Of a DNA stretch of 64,000 nucleotides, positions 10,033 to 17,956 are shown one piece after another. The notes under the pieces are model-generated. The model saw nothing but the letters and a program-made list of their open reading frames with translations, had not been told where the DNA came from and made no database searches. The translations under genes and the position numbers were made by a program. This stretch comes from Chitinophaga sp. CB10 (GTDB lineage Bacteria > Bacteroidota > Bacteroidia > Chitinophagales > Chitinophagaceae): assembly GCA_001870995.2 (NCBI GenBank), contig MLAV02000004.1, forward strand, positions 62,001-126,000. Direction: 5' to 3'. Position 1 is the first letter of the stretch. Every line of letters begins with the position of its first letter.

Positions 10033-11157
10033 TTATTTTCTTAATACTTCAATGTTCCTTCCCTGAATACGGAATTGAATGTTCCCGGTAATCAGGCTGA
10101 TATGATCCAATACCTGCTGGAGGTTGGCCGGCTGGCGCATGTCCAGCGTGAGCTGCAATTGTGTGAGCGCCGGCTCCTGGCAGCTGAAGGTATAGTCGAA
10201 GCTGCGGCCCAGGCTTTGCAGGATATCTCCCAGCGCGGCTTCTTCGAAATAAATATCTCCTTCTTTCCAGGCGGTATAAATCCTGGTATCTACGTTGGTA
10301 CGTTGCTGTTGGCCCGTACGGCTATCGTACTGGCTTTGCTGGCCCGGCGCCAGCACTATGGTTTGGCCGTTGGCGGCGGCGCTAACCTTCCCGCTGACCA
10401 GGGTGGTTTGCACAGCGGCGTGGTAGTTGTTGACGTTAAAGGCAGTACCGAGCACGGTTATACGTACATCGCGGACTTCCACCTCGAAGGGTTGTTGCGC
10501 ATTGGGCGCCACGTCAAAGTAGGCCTCCCCTTCCACGGCCACGCTGCGAACGGGACCGGCGAATATGGTAGGATATACCAGTTTCGAAGCGGCGTTGAGC
10601 CATACGTGGCTGCCATCTGCGAGCACGATATGCGCCTTATTGCCACGGGGCACGAGGAGGGTATCCATGAGTACTGTTTGCGTGTTGCCGGCGTTATATT
10701 GAATTACGTTGGCGCTGCTCAGTTGTACGGTAACCCCATTGGCCAGGCGGGCGGTTTTCCCCGCGCTGTCCAGCGCAACGGACAGGCCGTTGCCCGTTTT
10801 TATCTGCACGCCGGCAGTGGGCGGCAAGATAGCCTGGGCCAGCGCTGCGGGCTTTTTGGCGGTATTGGTATGCTGCAGCTTCCACCAGGCGCCGGCCGCG
10901 CCCAGCAGCACTGTGAGGGAGGCGGCTACCGCCAGGCGTTTGCGCCAGCGGACTTTCAAGGTACGCTGGTCCCTGGCTGCCACAAAGCGCTGCCACCCTT
11001 CCTCTGTAGGGAAGCGTTCCTCCGCTTTGGCGAGTTGCTTCATTTCCATAGCTGCGAGATACATGGACTTCTCCGCTTCGGTGAGCTGGCTGGTGTCAGC
11101 GTCTTCCAAAGCAGCTAAAATCTTATCCCAATTGATATCTTGATCTGGCGTATCCAT
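10033..11157 (-). CDS. FecR-family anti-sigma regulator with DUF4974 domain
   Basis: About 374 residues from the ATG at 11157 (MDTPDQDINW); an ATG at 11178 is possible. A cytoplasmic helical region comes first, then one membrane helix (about 74-92, RLAVAASLTVLLGAAGAWW). The periplasmic FecR core has VAVEGEAYFDVAPN and RITVLGTAFNVNNY, and a DUF4974 domain ends the protein (GDIYFEEAALGDILQSLGR). Family members hold the cognate ECF sigma factor until the STN domain of the receptor signals that ligand is bound. It lies between its sigma factor (43 bp upstream) and the STN-bearing SusC (87 bp downstream), the standard order. Confidence 0.95.
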   Translation of the reverse strand: MDTPDQDINWDKILAALEDADTSQLTEAEKSMYLAAMEMKQLAKAEERFPTEEGWQRFVAARDQRTLKVRWRKRLAVAASLTVLLGAAGAWWKLQHTNTAKKPAALAQAILPPTAGVQIKTGNGLSVALDSAGKTARLANGVTVQLSSANVIQYNAGNTQTVLMDTLLVPRGNKAHIVLADGSHVWLNAASKLVYPTIFAGPVRSVAVEGEAYFDVAPNAQQPFEVEVRDVRITVLGTAFNVNNYHAAVQTTLVSGKVSAAANGQTIVLAPGQQSQYDSRTGQQQRTNVDTRIYTAWKEGDIYFEEAALGDILQSLGRSFDYTFSCQEPALTQLQLTLDMRQPANLQQVLDHISLITGNIQFRIQGRNIEVLRK

Positions 11158-11200
11158 AATGATCTGTATTAAAGGCAATGCAATTCCGAAAAAGGGTGAA

Positions 11201-11755
11201 TCAAAAATCTCCTTTATTTAAAAAAACCAGGAAGGCGATGTAAATAAACATCCATTCACATTCTTTTCTGAGGAACTGGTAAGCCAGTTTAATCTGCGTT
11301 TTAACGGTGTTGACGGAAATATTCAGTTGCCCGGCGATGTCGCGGTACGACAATTCATCGCGGTTGCTCAGCAAAAAAATGCGGCGGCGCTGCACGGGCA
11401 AACGGCCGATAGCCGCCCACAAGGCAGCATGGCGGCTCTCCTCCAGCTCCTTGTCATCGGCCGTATCCGGCGCCTGATCCATGAAACCGGCAGGATCGTT
11501 AAATACTACTTTACCGTTCTTTTTCAGGTAGTTTAAACAGGCATTGCGTACTGCTCTTGTTGCATAATTCCTAAAGTTTTGTGTGATCCGGATTATATTG
11601 CGCTTATCCCAGCAGTACAGAAAAAAGTCCTGCACAATGTCCTTTGCAGCATCTTCATCTTCCAGTACATAATATGCTGTGGCGCACAATATAGAATAGT
11701 GGCTACGAAAAAGTTCTTCAAAAGAAGCCGGCTCTATAGAGTTTGGTTGATACAT
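11201..11755 (-). CDS. ECF RNA polymerase sigma-70 factor
   Basis: 184 residues from the ATG at 11755 (MYQPNSIEPASFEELF). The open frame continues upstream to 11869, but that extension has no sigma-factor character and overlaps the protease gene. Region 2 is FEELFRSHYSILCATAYYVL...AAKDIVQDFFLYCW. Region 4 is LPVQRRRIFLLSNRDELSYRDIA followed by the recognition helix (SVNTVKTQIKLAYQFLRK). The C-terminus is a short hydrophobic tail, WMFIYIAFLVFL, as in many Bacteroidota ECF factors. It should drive locus A (FecR, SusC, SusD and onward) on relief from FecR. Confidence 0.95.
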   Translation of the reverse strand: MYQPNSIEPASFEELFRSHYSILCATAYYVLEDEDAAKDIVQDFFLYCWDKRNIIRITQNFRNYATRAVRNACLNYLKKNGKVVFNDPAGFMDQAPDTADDKELEESRHAALWAAIGRLPVQRRRIFLLSNRDELSYRDIAGQLNISVNTVKTQIKLAYQFLRKECEWMFIYIAFLVFLNKGDF

Positions 11756-11786
11756 ATCGCGTTTGGCACCCGTAAAATTATCAACA

Positions 11787-11814
11787 CAAAATAGCGTAAA
11801 AACCGGAGAATCAA
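11787..11814 (-). promoter_or_regulatory. Possible promoter of the locus A sigma gene
   Basis: On the minus strand, TTG at 11814-11812 and TATTTTG at 11793-11787 are separated by 18 bp. This is close to the Bacteroidota housekeeping pattern (TTG...TAnnTTTG) but one T short in the -7 element. It lies 32 bp before the chosen sigma start. Read by eye only. Confidence 0.3.
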
Positions 11815-11819
11815 TATTT

Positions 11820-13895
11820 TCAGGACTTTTTATTTGACATGACGGCGAGCATGCGCACGGTTTCGGCAAGTTGCTTATCCCTGGCGCGACTCATCAGCCA
11901 GTCCTGATACCGGGCGCGTTTTTCCGCCGGCAGTTGGTCATCCACGGTTCCTATCATACTAAGTTGCTGATCGGGTGGTAAGGTAAGCGCACTGTCAACA
12001 GCCAGTTCGTGCCGGCGGCTTTCCTGCAGCTGTTTGCGGTACAGCTGTTTGTTGAGGCTCACCGGTTCATTTTCGTGGCGATGGAGCCACTCTACATGAT
12101 CCCTGAGTTGTTGACAGGCGGGGTCGCTGGCAATTCTTTCATTTGCCTGCCGGATAGCTTGCTGCATAAGGGTTGTATTGGCGTATGGTTGAAAACGGGC
12201 GGCTGGTATGGAATCCGCCGGCATGGCGGAATCGAAATCCTTTTCCCGGATCCTCGCGTATATTTTTTTGCTTGGGAAAATAACATCCGGTACTACTCCA
12301 CCCAGCTGGGTGGTGCCGCCGTTGATACGGTAAAATTTCTTAATGGTGAGCGCCATGCTGCCATAGCTGATATGGGGAATGCCGCGGGCACTGTCCCCCA
12401 GCTTGCCCATTGGATAAGTGATTTGCATGGTGCCTTTCCCGAAAGAGGTAGGGCTCCCCACTACTATGCCGCGTTTGTAATCCTGTATGGCGGCGGAAAA
12501 TATTTCGGACGCGGAGGCGCTGCCTTCGTCGACCATGACGGCCAGGGGGCCGTCGTACAGGGTTTCGCCCCCGTTCCTGATATGGTAGGATTCAATGCCG
12601 TCCTTACCTTTGCCTAATACCACCGGTCCTGATTTCACAAACAGGCCTGTCATATTCACTACTTCGTCCAGGGAGCCGCCGGGGTTGCCTCTCAGGTCGA
12701 TCACCATCCCTTCTACTGCTGCCTGCTTCAGCTTTACTACTTCCATGGCTACATCCCGCGCGCAACGGACGCCGTTGATATTTTTGGCATCGAGGTAAAA
12801 TTCCGGCAACCAGATGTACCCGATCTTTTTGCCTCCTTCTTCCACTACCGCGCTCCTGGCGGCATTAGCGTCTTCCTTGATTTCTCCTCTCTTTACTTCT
12901 ACTTGCTTCACTTCGCCGGAAGGCTTGCGCACGCGCATTTTCACGATGGAGTTGAGCGGCCCCCTGATGAGGCGGGATGCCTCTGTGATGCTCATGCCTG
13001 CCACGTGGATCATTTTCCCGGAGTCGTCGCTGAGTTCGAGGATGCGGTCATCCGCCTGCAGCAGTCCGCTGAGGTCCGCCGTACCGCCGGGCAACAGGCG
13101 TTTGATCACGATGTCCCCATCCCGGGAGGTCAGCTCCATACCCAGGCCAAAGTAGCGGTGCGTCATCATGCTTTCCCACAAAGACGCATCGATGGGCGCC
13201 ATGAAGGTGGTATGCGGGTCCATTTCCATGGCTACCGTATTCATAAAAGCGGCAAAGCGGTCGTCCGAAGCGGTGTTGCTAAGGAGGGTTTTAAAGAGAC
13301 CATCCATATTGGCCAGCACGGCTTTGCGCGCGTCGGCTTCCGCTGCGGCGTCCGACTTACTGCTGTCCGCCTGCTGGATATCCAGCATTTTCTTCAGCAC
13401 TTCATATTTCATGGATTTGCGCCATATCTCTGCCCTTTCTTTTTCATTTTTAGGGAAAGCTGCCGTTGCCCGCGAAGGCAGTGCGGTTTCGTGCTTACGG
13501 AAGTCCAGCGGCCGGGCAAGCAGGCGGCGGTAGAGCGCCTGCAATTCGGTGAGGCGTTGCCGCTGGATCGTATATGCGGCATTGATGTATTCGAGCGACT
13601 GTGCGTTCAGCTGATCATCGATCAGCGTTTCGTATTGGCGCAGGGCGTCTACATCCGATTGGAGGAGGGTATTTTTATTTGCGTCCAGCACGTTCAGGTA
13701 TTTCTGCCAGATCCGTTGGGAGAACTGATCGTTCAGCGCTTTGGGCGCGTAATGTTCGTTCTTTATACGGTTCAGCACCAGGCGCATGGTGGCCTTGCGG
13801 TTGATTTCCTTTTGCGGGTCGGTATCTTCACCGGCGATGGCCTTATAGCCCATCAGCAGCAGTGGCAGATAGCAGTAGTATTTGGCGATGGTCAT
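11820..13895 (-). CDS. S41 carboxy-terminal-processing protease (Tsp/Prc type)
   Basis: 691 residues, close to the long Tsp/Prc form. It begins with a signal peptide (MTIAKYYCYLPLLLMGYKAIAG), followed by a long helical N-terminal region. A PDZ domain lies at about 240-325 (LGMELTSRDGDIVIKRLLPGG). The S41 core contains VIDLRGNPGG, the nucleophile segment GSASASEIF (Ser about 461) and the general-base segment SFGKGTMQ (Lys about 487), so the Ser-Lys dyad is intact. A C-terminal helical region follows. These enzymes degrade or trim periplasmic proteins from the C-terminus. The stop is 64 bp before the ECF sigma start on the same strand, so read-through into locus A is possible, but it may be an independent housekeeping gene. 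Confidence 0.95.
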   Translation of the reverse strand: MTIAKYYCYLPLLLMGYKAIAGEDTDPQKEINRKATMRLVLNRIKNEHYAPKALNDQFSQRIWQKYLNVLDANKNTLLQSDVDALRQYETLIDDQLNAQSLEYINAAYTIQRQRLTELQALYRRLLARPLDFRKHETALPSRATAAFPKNEKERAEIWRKSMKYEVLKKMLDIQQADSSKSDAAAEADARKAVLANMDGLFKTLLSNTASDDRFAAFMNTVAMEMDPHTTFMAPIDASLWESMMTHRYFGLGMELTSRDGDIVIKRLLPGGTADLSGLLQADDRILELSDDSGKMIHVAGMSITEASRLIRGPLNSIVKMRVRKPSGEVKQVEVKRGEIKEDANAARSAVVEEGGKKIGYIWLPEFYLDAKNINGVRCARDVAMEVVKLKQAAVEGMVIDLRGNPGGSLDEVVNMTGLFVKSGPVVLGKGKDGIESYHIRNGGETLYDGPLAVMVDEGSASASEIFSAAIQDYKRGIVVGSPTSFGKGTMQITYPMGKLGDSARGIPHISYGSMALTIKKFYRINGGTTQLGGVVPDVIFPSKKIYARIREKDFDSAMPADSIPAARFQPYANTTLMQQAIRQANERIASDPACQQLRDHVEWLHRHENEPVSLNKQLYRKQLQESRRHELAVDSALTLPPDQQLSMIGTVDDQLPAEKRARYQDWLMSRARDKQLAETVRMLAVMSNKKS

Positions 13896-14011
13896 ATTTG
13901 TCCTGTTTAGTATAGCTCCGGCTATGGGAGCAACTATTTATGACAAAGGCAACCGGGAACCGAAAAAGGGTGAAGCGGCGGGGAAAGTTTTTTTTGGGGC
14001 GGGGGTAAATA

Positions 14012-14041
14012 CACCGTGGACGCCTGCAGGCGTCCACGGTG
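14012..14041 (-). terminator. 30-bp perfect palindrome 3' of the hydrolase gene
   Basis: CACCGTGGACGCCTG and its exact complement CAGGCGTCCACGGTG meet with no spacer, 9 bp after the hydrolase stop. On the minus strand it is followed by TGTATTTACCCCC rather than a clean U-run. It would form a very stable hairpin and probably ends or protects the hydrolase transcript. Confidence 0.55.
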
Positions 14042-14050
14042 AGGAAGTAG

Positions 14051-15496
14051 TTATTTCACATTATTGGCTAACCAGGTCCCTATCTGCTCCAGTAATTCCG
14101 GCGCAAGGCTTTCTTCCAGGTCCGCATATTCATTGACCAGGCAGGTTTTACAATGCTGGAACAGGTGGTTCAGGCCAGGCAGCGAAACGGTGGTTACCCG
14201 TTTATTGCCGTTGCTTTCCACGGCTTGCCGTATCGCCTTCAGGTTAGGACCGTCGGCCACCTGCAGGTCTTTACTCCCGTTGAGGGCGAGTACCGGCACC
14301 CGTACCTTTTTCCAGTAGTCCCGGAAGTCAGCGGATACCAGGAAGTGGAGCCAGGGCTCGTAGTGCCGCTTTACCACGCTTTCCAGCTGCTGATCCCGCT
14401 GCAGGGAATCGGCAATGGCGTAGTAGCGCTTACGCACGCTATCCGGGAATTCTTCTTCATAGGCGCTCATGGCAGCGCGTACTTTAGCGAGGCCCTCTTC
14501 TGCGTTGGGTACTGTGGTAATAATATCCTGTATGATCTGGAGTCCTTTCCTGGTCATCTCCACATCCTGGGGTTGCAGGTAGCCGCCGGCCAGGCCGGCA
14601 TCAATGCCTTGCTGCACCATCAGCTCCTTGCCATTCACGCCCACGCCGGCGAGGGAAATGACAAAGGCTACGTCCCTGGACTGCGATGCGACCATAGCGG
14701 CGATGCAGCCCCCTTCGCTGTGCCCCATCAGGCCGATCTGCTTAGGGTCTACCATGGGCAGGGTCTTGAGGAAGGCGACACCTGCCAGCACGTCTTTGGC
14801 AAAATCCGCGGAGGTAGCGTCTTTAAATTGCCCGGTGGACTTACCGGCGCCCCGGTCGTCTACCCGCAGTACGGCGTATCCTTTTTTAGCGAGGTAGTCC
14901 GCGATGATGGCGAACGGCTTATGGTCAAAGAGGTTCTCGTCCCTGTCCTGCTGGCCGCTGCCGGTAATCAGGAGTATTACGGGATAGCGGCGGTGGGCTT
15001 TGGGATAAGTGAGCGTGGCGCCGAAGCGGATAGATTTGTCCGCATTGAAATACGTAGTATCGAGCACGTTATAATCAAACGGGGGCTTCGGCGTCTGCGG
15101 GCGTTTGGGCGGCGCAACGGCGATGGGTTTGTGCGTCATATTCAGCGGTATGCGCATGCCTTGCCGGAAGTAGCCATGGAGGGCCGTATCGTTTACCAGC
15201 GCGGCGGCGTAGGTAATGTTTGCCGCCGCAAATTTTATGTAGAGCGAATCATTGGCTACAAAGGCCGTGTCCATCTTAAGGCCAAAGGCTTTTTGATTCG
15301 GGCTATCCATTGTTGCCGTAAATACGCCGGGGGCGGTTTCCTGTACGTGAAAGGCCAGCACTAGCTGCTGGAAACGGGCATCCAGCGTACCGTACCAGCT
15401 GCCCTTGTATTGCTGGGCAAACAAAGCGGTAACGGGCAGCTGGCATAACAGCAGCCATAGCAGCTGCCTGAAAAATACTGTTAATCGTGTAGTCAT
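14051..15496 (-). CDS. Exported alpha/beta hydrolase (serine esterase/peptidase-like)
   Basis: 481 residues. It has a signal peptide (MTTRLTVFFRQLLWLLLCQLPVTALFAQ), then a beta-rich N-terminal domain (about 30-140, YKGSWYGTLDARFQQLVLAFHV) common in Bacteroidota secreted hydrolases. The alpha/beta-hydrolase fold follows, with an oxyanion region PVILLITGSGQQDRDE, the nucleophile elbow GLMGHSEGGC (Ser), an Asp in LNGSKDLQV and a His in LPGLNHLFQ, so the catalytic triad is complete. Substrate cannot be read from sequence; relatives hydrolyse acyl esters or peptides. It is separated from the TIG/NHL operon by about 250 bp and by that operon's terminator, so it is probably its own unit. Confidence 0.88.
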   Translation of the reverse strand: MTTRLTVFFRQLLWLLLCQLPVTALFAQQYKGSWYGTLDARFQQLVLAFHVQETAPGVFTATMDSPNQKAFGLKMDTAFVANDSLYIKFAAANITYAAALVNDTALHGYFRQGMRIPLNMTHKPIAVAPPKRPQTPKPPFDYNVLDTTYFNADKSIRFGATLTYPKAHRRYPVILLITGSGQQDRDENLFDHKPFAIIADYLAKKGYAVLRVDDRGAGKSTGQFKDATSADFAKDVLAGVAFLKTLPMVDPKQIGLMGHSEGGCIAAMVASQSRDVAFVISLAGVGVNGKELMVQQGIDAGLAGGYLQPQDVEMTRKGLQIIQDIITTVPNAEEGLAKVRAAMSAYEEEFPDSVRKRYYAIADSLQRDQQLESVVKRHYEPWLHFLVSADFRDYWKKVRVPVLALNGSKDLQVADGPNLKAIRQAVESNGNKRVTTVSLPGLNHLFQHCKTCLVNEYADLEESLAPELLEQIGTWLANNVK

Positions 15497-15666
15497 ATGT
15501 TGGAGTAGCGGGTTAGGGTTTTATCCGTCGCTTGTTCATCCATTAAGGTATCAAAAAATGGGCAATCGAAAAAAATCAGCGCCCATGACAATATCCGGCA
15601 CACGGCAGCCGGGATAACGTTTTGTAAACGGGACCATGGTCAGCAAGACGGTAAATCTCTCCCCCC

Positions 15667-15703
15667 TAAAAAAATTAAAAACCCCGTCTGAGAACAGACG
15701 GGG
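15667..15703 (-). terminator. Rho-independent terminator of locus B
   Basis: On the minus strand CCCCGTCTG-TTCT-CAGACGGGG (15703-15682) forms a perfect 9-bp GC-rich stem with a 4-nt loop, followed by TTTTTAATTTTTTTA (15681-15667). It lies 42 bp after the TIG/NHL stop. It is the clearest intrinsic terminator in the window and marks the end of the locus B operon. Confidence 0.9.
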
Positions 15704-15745
15704 AGCCGTTTCATCGAATGTATAATGCTAAGATTCCAAGTGTTG

Positions 15746-17935
15746 CTATCTCAGGAAAACCTTGCGCACCGCGGCATTGCTGATATCGAGGATATAGATG
15801 CTGCCATCCTTACCCATCGCAAACCCGCCCGTGTTGGCGGAAAGCTTCGCTTCGGCAAAACTGCCGTCCGCAAATCCGCTGCTCAACTTCATCACGGTAC
15901 TCACCTCTCCGCTCTGCGAATTAAATTTCCGGATGGCAAAATTATTCTTATCCAGTATCAGGAGGTTGTTATCCTTATCCACCATTACGCCGCCCAGCGC
16001 GAACTGGAACTGTGCGTCCAAACGGCCGCCATCCCGGTAGCCCATATCCGAAGCGCCAATGTACTGGTTCGTATAGGCGCCGGCGGTAGTAACCATGGAG
16101 AGATAGGGATTGTAATCATCGTTCATGAAATAGATGTAGCCGCGGCGATCTATCGCGGGGACGCAGGCATCGGAGGCCGTCATGGCGAACATCCGCTCCG
16201 TTGCCCCACTCGCATAGACTTTCAGGATACCCTGGTACATCTGGGTGATGTACACCTCGCCGGCGCCGTCGATGAACAGCTTGCCGGCGTACGTGAGCCC
16301 GCTGCCTTTGAAAGTGCTGACCATGCCTGCCGGCGTGATTTTGCGGATAACCGGACCGCTATAGTTATCGGATACGTACAGGTTATCGTCCGCATCAACA
16401 GCAAGGCTATTGATAGCGCCAAACGTAGCCTCTGCCAGCGTGCCGTTCCTGCCGCCAAGCACGTTGGGCGTACCGGCGTAGACGCTCATTTGTCCATCCG
16501 GCGTGATCTTGCGGATGGTACCGTCCCCCCGGTTGGAAACGTACACATTCCCCCTGGAATCCACTGCGATGCTGGTGGAAGTGAAGGAAATGAAACTACC
16601 CGTTCCCGGGCCGCCGTAGATGGTTTGCACGCCGGCGCGGAGGAACTCCGCAGGGGCCTGCGCTTCCAGCGCGGCGCGGCGTACGATGAGCGCCCCGGAA
16701 GTAAGCGCAGGCGGGGTGATTACAACGAGCGAAGTTTCCGTTGCGCTTTCCACGGTGGCGGCCACGCCGTTGAAGGTCACGATATTTTCTCCCGGTACTG
16801 TGCTGAAGCCCGCGCCGGTGATGGTTACTTTCGTACCTGCGAGGCCGGTAGCCGGGCTCACCTGCACGATGCCCAGGTTCTGGTCCCTGAAATGCGGACC
16901 GTCTACTTTTTGGTCGTTGACGGACAGCACTACCTTACCGTCCCCCGTGCCGCCGGGTATGGTTAAGGTGAGCCTGGTGGGGGTAGCGGTTTTTACCGGC
17001 ACTGCGGTACCGTTGATGGTCACTATGTTTTCATCCACTTCCGTACTGAAGTGGAGGCCGGAAATCGTCATCTCCAGTCCTTTAGGGCCGCTCAGCGGGG
17101 TCACCTGTTCGATCACCGGGAAAGGCACGATGGTAAAGGCGGGGCCGGGCGTTTTTTGCCCGCTAACGGTAACGGATACAGGGCCGTTCGTTACTTCTGC
17201 CGGCGCAATCACCACCAGGCGGGATTCGCTGGCTTCCACCACCTGCGCGGGTTTGCCGTTGAAGTCCACCAGATTGCCTGCCGGCGTGGTTTCAAAGCCG
17301 GAGCCGCTGATGGTCACCCTGGTACCGGGGCCGCCGGTAAGCGGTTTGATGCCGGTGATGGATTGGAAGCGAAACACGGCGCCGGACGACGACTTTCCGT
17401 TGACCAGCACCGTCACGGGGCCGCTCCCGGCTTTTTCCGGCACTTCTGCCACGATCAGCGTATCGCTCACACTCACTACCATTGCGCTCACGCCGTTGAT
17501 CTTCACTGCTGCGGGGGTGGCGGTATTGCCAAAGCCTGCCCCGCTGATTCGTATATGCATGCCTGCGGGTCCGTTGGTGGGGAAGAAGCTGCGCACGCTC
17601 AGCTCCTGGTAAGTATAGTTGCCTACTTCAATGGTTTTGCCGGCAGTAACGAGGGTCAGCGTACCGGTTTGCCCGTTTTCAGGCGCGCGCACTACCATGG
17701 CTGTATCGTTGTGGTTCAATATTTCTGCCGCCCTATCGCCAAACATCACTTTGCTATCTGCGGGGAAGCCCGTGCCCAGTATGGTTACCAGCGTGCCTGC
17801 GTTGCCGCTGTTCGGGTAATAGCTGCTTACCGCCAGCGGCCTGGCCACAGGCGAATCATTCTTCCGGCAGGCGGCCATCATACCGATGGCTGCCAGCAGG
17901 ATCAGGCTACATAAATAGGTGATTATCTTTTTCAT
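15746..17935 (-). CDS. Lipoprotein with five IPT/TIG domains and a C-terminal NHL propeller
   Basis: 729 residues. A lipoprotein signal ends MMAACRKND. Five IPT/TIG immunoglobulin-like domains follow in tandem, each opening with a variant of 'SxYPxSGxxGTxVTIxGxGF' (SYYPNSGNAGTLVTILGTGF, SFFPTNGPAG, GIKPLTGGPG, QVTPLSGPKG, QVSPATGLAG). From about residue 435 there are NHL-type propeller blades (AVDSRGNVYVSNRGDGTIRKI, AVDADDNLYVSDN). Such architectures mediate surface binding or carbohydrate recognition; no catalytic residues are visible. It is the last gene of locus B, starting 21 bp after the Oar-like receptor stop and followed by a strong terminator. It is probably presented on the cell surface with the FAS1 lipoproteins. 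Confidence 0.92.
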   Translation of the reverse strand: MKKIITYLCSLILLAAIGMMAACRKNDSPVARPLAVSSYYPNSGNAGTLVTILGTGFPADSKVMFGDRAAEILNHNDTAMVVRAPENGQTGTLTLVTAGKTIEVGNYTYQELSVRSFFPTNGPAGMHIRISGAGFGNTATPAAVKINGVSAMVVSVSDTLIVAEVPEKAGSGPVTVLVNGKSSSGAVFRFQSITGIKPLTGGPGTRVTISGSGFETTPAGNLVDFNGKPAQVVEASESRLVVIAPAEVTNGPVSVTVSGQKTPGPAFTIVPFPVIEQVTPLSGPKGLEMTISGLHFSTEVDENIVTINGTAVPVKTATPTRLTLTIPGGTGDGKVVLSVNDQKVDGPHFRDQNLGIVQVSPATGLAGTKVTITGAGFSTVPGENIVTFNGVAATVESATETSLVVITPPALTSGALIVRRAALEAQAPAEFLRAGVQTIYGGPGTGSFISFTSTSIAVDSRGNVYVSNRGDGTIRKITPDGQMSVYAGTPNVLGGRNGTLAEATFGAINSLAVDADDNLYVSDNYSGPVIRKITPAGMVSTFKGSGLTYAGKLFIDGAGEVYITQMYQGILKVYASGATERMFAMTASDACVPAIDRRGYIYFMNDDYNPYLSMVTTAGAYTNQYIGASDMGYRDGGRLDAQFQFALGGVMVDKDNNLLILDKNNFAIRKFNSQSGEVSTVMKLSSGFADGSFAEAKLSANTGGFAMGKDGSIYILDISNAAVRKVFLR

Positions 17936-17956
17936 CTGTACCGATGCTTTTAGGTA

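Noticed and set aside
11756..11869. N-terminal extension of the locus A sigma factor
   Set aside because: Cys/Pro-rich stretch overlapping the protease 3' end; family length and region 2 start fit the ATG at 11755.
14153..15364. 403-codon plus-strand open frame over the alpha/beta hydrolase
   Set aside because: It is antisense to a gene with a complete catalytic triad; the translation has no fold pattern. High GC at codon ends creates long antisense frames throughout the window.
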